Positions 6,765 through 11,253 of a stretch of DNA of 11,253 bases are shown here, in pieces. The DNA is from CAYTQK01 sp964439745 (GTDB taxonomy: Bacteria > Desulfobacterota > Desulfobacteria > Desulfobacterales > Desulfosudaceae), in contig CAYTQK010000091.1 in assembly GCA_964439745.1 (NCBI GenBank), positions 1 through 11,253 of the forward strand, given 5' to 3'. A model generated the notes under the pieces. It was not told where the DNA came from and ran no database searches. It saw only the letters and a list, made by a program, of their open reading frames with translations. The first letter of the stretch is position 1; each line of letters begins with the position of its first letter. The position numbers were made by a program, and so were the translations under genes.

Positions 6765-8976
6765 GGGCAAACATCTTTTTGGCAGCCGGGTTTTTTTTAA
6801 GAAATTCCTTGTTGGCCACCACCCGGAGATCATTGGCCACAAATCCCATTTGGCAGGGATCGGTAACGGTACCGGTAACATTGTGTGCCGTCATGGCATG
6901 CTCCAGACCTTTCTGGTCCGCTCTTGGGACAATTTCCGGCACGTTAATCCAGACCACATCCCGGCCTGGTTTCAGCCGGTGAACGGTCCAGCTCGGGGTC
7001 CAGGTGTAAAAAAACACCGGCTCTCCCTCGGCGTAACGGGCCAGGGCATCGGCCATACCCTCTTTGTAGCCGGTCTGAATGGGATTAATATGATGTTCCA
7101 GGTCATAGGTCTCCATGTGAAAAGAAATGGTCTTTTCACATCCCCACCCATGCGGACAGGCCACGAGATCGGCTTGGCCGTCACCGTTTTCGTCAAAGGC
7201 CGCTTTTACTTCCGGCCGCTTGAAATCATTCAGCGAGGTAATGTCATAACGCTGCGCATGTTCCCGGGACACCAGGTATCCCTGCAAGGCCCCGGCCTTT
7301 GCCACGGTGCCGGCCAGGCTGAGGTTTTCTTGCCAGTTGCGGGGCAGATATTCTTCATGCAGCGGAAACCAGCCGTTGGCCCAGAAGTCATACTGCCCCT
7401 TGGCCAGGCCTCTATAAAAAACCGGTGATGAAATTTTTTTGTAATCCTTCACAGTGTAACCGAGGTCTTCCAGGGCCCTTGAATACAGGGCTGCCTGGAA
7501 AAGGCCGGATGACCAGGTGGCGCAGGCCGGCTGAACCGTTACGCCCCGGCCCGGTTTTTTACCGGTAAATTCAGACCGCTTTTCCGGCTTGGACGTTCCC
7601 GGAACCGGCGCCAGATCGATATACAAATCAAGGTGTTCGCCTGCCGGCAGCCGTTCCGACCGCTGCTCCGCCGCATACCCCTCCTTTTCCACGCGGATCT
7701 GGTAGCGGCCCGGTTCAAGTTCAACGCCGGGATGATAGGCCAGGCTGCTGTTCATGAGCCGCACCCGGCTGTCCGCTGGTGTGGCATGGACATACAGGCG
7801 GGCCGTTTGAGCGGCCTTTTCCAGGTAAAGCCCGACACTGGCGGTACGGCCGGCCCGGACCCGGACCTGCCTGACCTGTTCCCCATATCCTTCTTTTGCC
7901 GCCCGGATTCGGTACTGATCGGGGGATAAGCCGGAGAGGCTGACCGGTGCCGGTCCTTGAAGGCGCCCATTCACATAGATATCCGCTCCCTTCGGATCGG
8001 TCTGGATCTTGAGAGTGCCCTTATCCGCCTCATCTTCTTTCCGCTGGGGCTTGGTGACGACCGTACTTCCGCCCGCCAAAAGAATAAAATCTCCCCGGGA
8101 TAAGTCATAATCACGGATCTTTCCGTACTGGGGGGTCTGGTCCACATGGCGGGGAACTTCGTCCTGCAGGTACAGACCCAGTTCCGTCCCGCTCACATAA
8201 CCGTCATCGTTCAAATCCCCCAGACCATGTGTGAGCGCATCAACAAAAGCCGGGGTAAACGTGCTTTTGGCGGGCACGGTCTCGCCGGCACTGCCGGCGG
8301 TGATGAATTGGCGCACGGGACGGGCCGTGAGCCTGCCGATGGCCGGCGGTATCTCCGGCAGGTCGCGCTGCTTGAAAATCGTGCCGGAAAAACAGGAATC
8401 AAACAGAAACATGGCGTGACGGGCCTCCATCTGCCGGCACCAGGCCAGGATCAGGTTCATGTCCAGGGCCTTTCGCTTGAAGTCCACCGCCTTTTCCCGG
8501 GGATCCGGGGCATTGACCGGCACGAGATATCCCTTCTGCCCGTCGCCCATGGTATAGCCATGACCGGCGTAATAAAACAGCAGACGGTTTTGTTCCTGGT
8601 ATCCGTGCTCATAAATAAAATTATTGAAGGCGTTTTTCAGCTGCCGGGCATCCGGATTCATCACCGTCACAACCTCGAATCCCTGCCCGGCCAGGGCTTG
8701 TTTTACCCGCCCCAATTCCGCGGGAATATGCTCCAACCGGGGCCATCCTCCCTTGTAATCACTGACACCCACCAGCAGGGCGTAGCTCCGGTCATACAGT
8801 TTCAACGCCTGACCGTCTTCCGTGGTCACCCCTTGCACCGCCAGGCCGCGGTTATTGGCAGCCGCCGGCAAATGAGTGCCAACAAGCATCAACGGCATCA
8901 ACCAGGCCAGAAAGATGAAGCAGGATAAAAGCCGCCACAGAAAGGGATTTACCGGATGGATCGTTCGGCAAGCCAT
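6604..8976 (-). CDS. Exported caspase-like protease fused to PEGA repeats and a glycine-betaine-binding (ProX/OpuAC) domain
   Basis: A 790-residue predicted periplasmic or membrane-anchored protein. Residues 1-40 are a signal peptide or anchor with hydrophobic core LLSCFIFLAWLMPLMLVG. Residues about 60-300 are a caspase-like (peptidase C14) domain with catalytic H139 in YYAGHG and C195 in FDSCFSG, plus an EF-hand-like loop DLNDDGYVSGTEL (254-266). PEGA-like domains lie at about 321-386 and 392-457. Residues about 475-790 are a full ProX/OpuAC solute-binding domain: GRGVTVQPACATW, GYTVKDY, W536 in WANGWFPLH, W611 in CPHGWGCE, W659 and W663 in YTWTPSW, and a calcium-type loop DENGDGQADL (595-604). 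These tryptophans correspond to the cage that holds glycine betaine in E. coli ProX. AGAGG precedes the ATG at good spacing. No transporter genes (ProV, ProW) are adjacent. Domain identities are strong; osmolyte-controlled proteolysis is inference. Confidence 0.9.
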   Translation of the reverse strand: MACRTIHPVNPFLWRLLSCFIFLAWLMPLMLVGTHLPAAANNRGLAVQGVTTEDGQALKLYDRSYALLVGVSDYKGGWPRLEHIPAELGRVKQALAGQGFEVVTVMNPDARQLKNAFNNFIYEHGYQEQNRLLFYYAGHGYTMGDGQKGYLVPVNAPDPREKAVDFKRKALDMNLILAWCRQMEARHAMFLFDSCFSGTIFKQRDLPEIPPAIGRLTARPVRQFITAGSAGETVPAKSTFTPAFVDALTHGLGDLNDDGYVSGTELGLYLQDEVPRHVDQTPQYGKIRDYDLSRGDFILLAGGSTVVTKPQRKEDEADKGTLKIQTDPKGADIYVNGRLQGPAPVSLSGLSPDQYRIRAAKEGYGEQVRQVRVRAGRTASVGLYLEKAAQTARLYVHATPADSRVRLMNSSLAYHPGVELEPGRYQIRVEKEGYAAEQRSERLPAGEHLDLYIDLAPVPGTSKPEKRSEFTGKKPGRGVTVQPACATWSSGLFQAALYSRALEDLGYTVKDYKKISSPVFYRGLAKGQYDFWANGWFPLHEEYLPRNWQENLSLAGTVAKAGALQGYLVSREHAQRYDITSLNDFKRPEVKAAFDENGDGQADLVACPHGWGCEKTISFHMETYDLEHHINPIQTGYKEGMADALARYAEGEPVFFYTWTPSWTVHRLKPGRDVVWINVPEIVPRADQKGLEHAMTAHNVTGTVTDPCQMGFVANDLRVVANKEFLKKNPAAKKMFALMSISLDDIVAQNNKMFQGEDKPEDIENHVDQWIQNHRDQWNAWLSAAAAAAD

Positions 8977-9270
8977 GAACGCCTCTTTGTATTTGTTTTG
9001 CCGCCAAAATTTTTTCAGGCTTTACCATATCAGGGAAAAGAACACAATCAACTTTCGTTCATTGCGGGGGACGGAACAGGTCAATTATTTGATTTTAAAT
9101 AAAAAACGTCCTAAAAACCGCTTCAAGGAAGGTTGGGAACCCTGTTTCTGGCGGTAAAACCGGGCTGCGCAGCCATATTGAGGGCCATTTTTTATCGTTT
9201 ATTTTTCAGATCAATATGTTATCTTGGTTTTATCCCGAAAAACGAAAAATCGAGAAAACAAGGAGGCACG
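8977..9270. other. Divergent intergenic region between protease and Old Yellow Enzyme genes
   Basis: This 294-nt stretch separates two divergently transcribed genes. The frame open from 9133 into the oxidoreductase gene is not used as its start, because ATG 9271 has AGGAGG directly upstream. It contains a perfect 12-nt palindrome GGCTGCGCAGCC (9163-9174), a possible operator or small hairpin, and a promoter candidate for the protease gene at 9024-9051. A -10-like TATGTT (9215-9220) might serve the oxidoreductase, but no good -35 box is seen. Confidence 0.5.
9024..9051 (-). promoter_or_regulatory. Possible promoter of caspase-PEGA-ProX gene
   Basis: On the minus strand TTGATT (9046-9051), a 16-nt spacer and TATGGT (9024-9029) form a moderate sigma70-like match, 4 of 6 at each box. 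It lies about 48 nt upstream of the start codon at 8976. The call is tentative. Confidence 0.35.
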
Positions 9271-10539
9271 ATGAATACGGCTCCGCCCGCACCGGCCCCG
9301 ACGTCCTGGGAAGACCGCATCCAGCAGCCTTTTAACCTGCCCGGCGGGCAGGTGCTCAAGAACCGCCTGATGAAGTCGGCCATGTCCGAAGCCCTGGGCA
9401 CGACCGACAACCACATGACCGAAGGGCTGGTCACCCTGTATGAGCGCTGGGCCGGCGGTGGGGCCGGCCTGCTGGTCAGCGGTAATGTCATGGTGGACAG
9501 GAAGGCCCTGGGCGAACCCAACAACGTGGCCATTGAGGACGAACAGGACATGGACCTGTTGTCCGAGTGGGCCCGGGCCGGTACCCGCAACGGTACCCGC
9601 CTGTGGATCCAGTTGAACCATCCCGGCAAGCAGGTACCCAAGGGGCTGAACGCCGAAGCGGTGGCCCCGTCGGCCATTCCCTTTCATCCTTCCCTGCAGC
9701 GGTTTTTCGTCACCCCCCGGGAACTGGCCGCGGCGGAAATCGAAGAGATCATCGAGCGTTTCGGCCGCGCGGCTGAAATCGTGCAGAAAGCCGGCTTTTC
9801 CGGGGTGCAGATCCACGGCGCCCACGGCTACCTGGTCAGCCAGTTCCTGTCGCCTCACCACAACCAGCGGCAGGACCAATGGGGCGGCAGCCCCGAGAAC
9901 CGCCGGCGGTTTGTGCTGGAGATCTTCCGCCGCATCCGCCAAGGCGTGGGGGCGGGCTTTCCCATTGCCATCAAGCTCAATTCCGCCGATTTTCAGCGGG
10001 GCGGTTTCACCGAGGAGGAGTCCCTGGCGGTGATTGAAGCCCTGGCCGCCGAAGGCGTGGAGCTGGTGGAAATTTCCGGGGGCAATTATGAGGCCCCGGC
10101 CATGAGCGGCCGCAAGGTGGCCGAAAGCACCCGCCAGCGGGAAGCCTATTTCCTGGCATTTGCCGAAAAGGTCCGCCGGCAGGTCTCGGTTCCCCTGGCG
10201 GTAACCGGCGGGTTTCGCACGGCCGCGGCCATGGGCAAGGCCCTGGCCGACAACAGCCTGGATCTGATCGGCCTGGCCCGGCCGCTGGCAGTGGATCCGG
10301 AATACCCCCTGAAAATCCTGACCGGCCAGCCGCCGGAGGTGACCATCCGGCCCATTTCCACCGGTATCAAGGCGGTGGATAAAATGGCCCTGATGGAAGT
10401 GGCCTGGTACAGCCGGCAGCTGCACCGCATGGCCCGGGGCAAGGATCCCCGGCCCGATGAAAGCGGTCTGGTCTCTTTTCTGAAAACCATGGTCAGCAAC
10501 GGCTACCGCACCTTCCAGACCCGCCGCCTGCGCGCCTGA
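9271..10539 (+). CDS. NADH:flavin oxidoreductase, Old Yellow Enzyme family (single-domain)
   Basis: Predicted cytoplasmic FMN-dependent ene-reductase of 422 residues folding as a TIM barrel. LKNRLMKSAMSE (29-40) is the usual N-terminal FMN-contact strand, IQLNHPGK (113-120) the second, and H182/H185 in VQIHGAHGYLVSQFLSP the catalytic histidine pair. NQRQDQWGGSPENRRRF (198-214) is the family signature. TGGFRT (312-317) and GLARPL (334-339) bind the FMN phosphate. It lacks the C-terminal 4Fe-4S and NADPH-binding extension of 2,4-dienoyl-CoA reductases, so it is a short OYE-like enzyme. The substrate (an activated alkene, perhaps an enone or enoyl compound) cannot be told. The start is ATG 9271, with AGGAGG at 9261-9266; the longer open frame from 9133 has no ribosome site. 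The sensor-kinase relic starts 11 nt after the stop, so the two were probably one operon. Confidence 0.93.
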   Translation: MNTAPPAPAPTSWEDRIQQPFNLPGGQVLKNRLMKSAMSEALGTTDNHMTEGLVTLYERWAGGGAGLLVSGNVMVDRKALGEPNNVAIEDEQDMDLLSEWARAGTRNGTRLWIQLNHPGKQVPKGLNAEAVAPSAIPFHPSLQRFFVTPRELAAAEIEEIIERFGRAAEIVQKAGFSGVQIHGAHGYLVSQFLSPHHNQRQDQWGGSPENRRRFVLEIFRRIRQGVGAGFPIAIKLNSADFQRGGFTEEESLAVIEALAAEGVELVEISGGNYEAPAMSGRKVAESTRQREAYFLAFAEKVRRQVSVPLAVTGGFRTAAAMGKALADNSLDLIGLARPLAVDPEYPLKILTGQPPEVTIRPISTGIKAVDKMALMEVAWYSRQLHRMARGKDPRPDESGLVSFLKTMVSNGYRTFQTRRLRA

Positions 10540-10550
10540 TGGGATAGGGA

Positions 10551-10763
10551 ATGAGAAACCGGACAATCAATCATCGCATCATCCTGCTGCTTTTGTTTGA
10601 TCTGGTGGCGGGCCTGGCCCTGATGGTGTGGGTGGCCCACCGGACTGATGACCACATGCGCTCCGAGTTGCTCACCCAGGCGGAAATTGTCAAACAGGCA
10701 CTCAATGTCGCCAACGTGAAACAATTGTCCGGGACCCGGCAGGATCTGCGGCAGCCCGGGTGA
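10551..10763 (+). pseudogene. N-terminal fragment of membrane sensor histidine kinase
   Basis: The frame of 70 residues begins MRNRTINHRIILLLLFDLVAGL, a short cytoplasmic start followed by one transmembrane helix (about 9-28), then a periplasmic-like stretch EAEIVKQAL-type helix (here AEIVKQALNVANVKQLSGT). This resembles the beginning of sensory-box hybrid histidine kinases of Desulfobacterota, in which a sensor of many more residues follows the LSGT motif. Here the frame meets TGA at 10761, right where a receiver-domain ending begins in another frame. GGGATAGGGA lies immediately before the ATG. It is best read as the 5' remnant of a hybrid kinase whose sensor, HisKA, ATPase and early receiver segments are missing. 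Confidence 0.65.
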
Positions 10764-10909
10764 TCGTATCCAGCGGGTATGCCCAGGGGGAATTTCAGTC
10801 CCGCTACCAGAGCTACGGCTTTCAGGCCATCATTCCCAAACCTTACCGGCTGGACAATTTGCGGGATACCGTCCACCAGGTCCTATCCGACGGGGTCGGA
10901 CCAATCTAG
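10760..10909 (+). pseudogene. C-terminal fragment of response-regulator receiver domain
   Basis: The frame encodes 49 residues starting VIVSSGYAQGEF, the beta-4 strand and following loop of a receiver domain, then YGFQAIIPKPYRLDNL with the conserved Lys-Pro (27-28), and helix 5 DTVHQVLSD, ending in TAG. This is the usual end of the receiver domain at the C-terminus of hybrid sensor kinases. It has no start codon or ribosome site of its own, and the phosphorylatable Asp is absent because that part lies upstream. It is out of frame with the kinase N-terminus just before it. The two pieces are probably the ends of one gene. Confidence 0.7.
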
Positions 10910-10930
10910 CTCGGATATTTCACGAGACGA
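10909..10930 (-). repeat. Dispersed repeat copy 3, inverted
   Basis: Read on the minus strand this begins TCGTCTCGTGAAATATCC, sharing CTCGTGAAATA exactly with copy 2 (4922-4945) and nearly so with copy 1 (4767-4790). It starts at the last base of the receiver fragment's stop codon, in a non-coding stretch. Confidence 0.5.
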
Positions 10931-10947
10931 TGTGAGGACAGCTGCAA

Positions 10948-10965
10948 GTCCCGCCCCGGCGGGAC
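10948..10965. repeat. GC-rich inverted repeat
   Basis: GTCCCGCC (10948-10955) is complementary to GGCGGGAC (10958-10965) with only two bases between them, so it would fold with about 7 base pairs and a four-base loop. No T run follows. It may be a weak terminator or part of an extragenic palindrome. Confidence 0.45.
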
Positions 10966-11008
10966 CGCGGGTGCCCCCCCCAGGCCTTCCCCTGAAGAGG
11001 AAGACGTT

Positions 11009-11055
11009 CCGCCAGGGAAGGCCGCCAGCAAAGAGCGGGCGGCCTTCCCTGGCGG
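11009..11055. terminator. Perfect 18-bp hairpin downstream of outer-membrane gene
   Basis: The arms at 11009-11026 and 11038-11055 are exact complements over 18 bases, with an 11-nt loop. The hairpin lies 15 nt beyond the stop codon of the minus-strand outer-membrane gene and downstream of the kinase relic, so it could end both transcripts. Neither side has a clear T tract, so it may instead stabilise the mRNA 3' end or be an extragenic palindrome. Confidence 0.5.
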
Positions 11056-11070
11056 GTTATGACTTTGAGG

Positions 11071-11253
11071 TTAGAACTCTATCCCCAGGCCGATTTCCAC
11101 GGAAATGGCGGCGTCATCATTATCCAGGCCGTCGATTTCCGCGACGACATAGCCTATTTCACTATACAATGCGGAATTTTCCCGAAGTTCATAGGTAGAA
11201 TTGCAGTCGACTTCGTCGCAATTGTCTTCATCACTGAACAGCCCACGAAGCGC
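11071..11253 (-). CDS. C-terminal part of a probable outer-membrane beta-barrel protein
   Basis: Only the last 60 residues are in the window. The end, AAISVEIGLGIEF, is an amphipathic strand finishing in phenylalanine, the typical C-terminal signal of beta-barrel outer-membrane proteins. Before it, SALYSEIGYVVAEIDGLDNDD reads as another strand followed by an acidic turn. An acidic segment with two cysteines (DNCDEVDC) precedes these, possibly a loop. The family cannot be named from this fragment. The assignment rests on the strand pattern and terminal residue, so confidence is moderate. Confidence 0.5.
   Translation of the reverse strand, partial: ALRGLFSDEDNCDEVDCNSTYELRENSALYSEIGYVVAEIDGLDNDDAAISVEIGLGIEF

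Noticed and set aside
8146..8928. Open plus-strand frame of 260 codons inside the protease gene
   Set aside because: It lies opposite the caspase domain, has no ribosome site and no recognisable domain.
9133..9270. 46-residue N-terminal extension of the Old Yellow Enzyme
   Set aside because: The AGGAGG before ATG 9271 and the family's usual start argue for the shorter protein; the extension has no ribosome site.
9211..10566. Open frame of 451 codons on the minus strand opposite the Old Yellow Enzyme gene
   Set aside because: The plus strand carries every family motif of the oxidoreductase; the antisense frame resembles no protein I know and is open because of the high GC content.

Overview
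The window looks like chromosomal DNA from a Gram-negative bacterium, most likely a Desulfobacterota (sulfate-reducing Desulfobacteria-type) genome. The reasons are the PrpE-type acyl-CoA synthetase, an HD-GYP phosphodiesterase with an uncommon N-terminal domain, a multidomain hybrid-kinase relic, a PEGA/caspase secreted protein and an outer-membrane C-terminus. The taxonomic call is inference from protein character only. No rRNA, tRNA, CRISPR array, transposase or phage gene was seen.

Layout. 1-229 (minus) is the 5' end of a propionyl-CoA synthetase gene that lacks about 200 codons of its N-terminal half. It has a good sigma70-type promoter at 309-337. 451-3688 (plus) is a two-gene operon of a HEAT-repeat protein and an HD-GYP cyclic-di-GMP phosphodiesterase; the genes overlap by 8 nt and share a related N-terminal domain. 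A hairpin at 3787-3810 separates it from a convergent HD-domain phosphohydrolase gene (3814-4704, minus). After a 400-nt intergenic region with two copies of a dispersed repeat comes a cold-shock protein gene (5111-5311) with a textbook terminator. 5685-6764 is a flavoprotein gene of the geranylgeranyl-reductase family that loses homology abruptly at about 6596. 6604-8976 (minus) encodes a 790-residue exported protein made of a caspase-like protease domain, two PEGA-like domains and a complete glycine-betaine-binding (ProX/OpuAC) domain. 9271-10539 is an Old Yellow Enzyme family oxidoreductase. 11 nt after it is the start of a membrane sensor kinase gene that jumps, out of frame, into the end of a response-regulator receiver domain (10551-10909). 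11071-11253 (minus) is the 3' end of an outer-membrane-like protein.

How it fits together. The left half is a signalling block: an HD-GYP enzyme co-transcribed with a scaffold-like HEAT protein carrying a related input domain, facing an HD-domain hydrolase. The right half is metabolic and envelope related. The most interesting gene is the caspase-PEGA-ProX fusion, which puts a predicted periplasmic osmolyte sensor on the same chain as a predicted cysteine protease.

Three genes (prpE, the flavoprotein and the hybrid kinase) have lost internal or terminal parts with sharp junctions, while their neighbours are intact. That pattern is either real gene erosion by deletion or an assembly/amplification artefact, and it needs read-level checking before the truncated products are believed.
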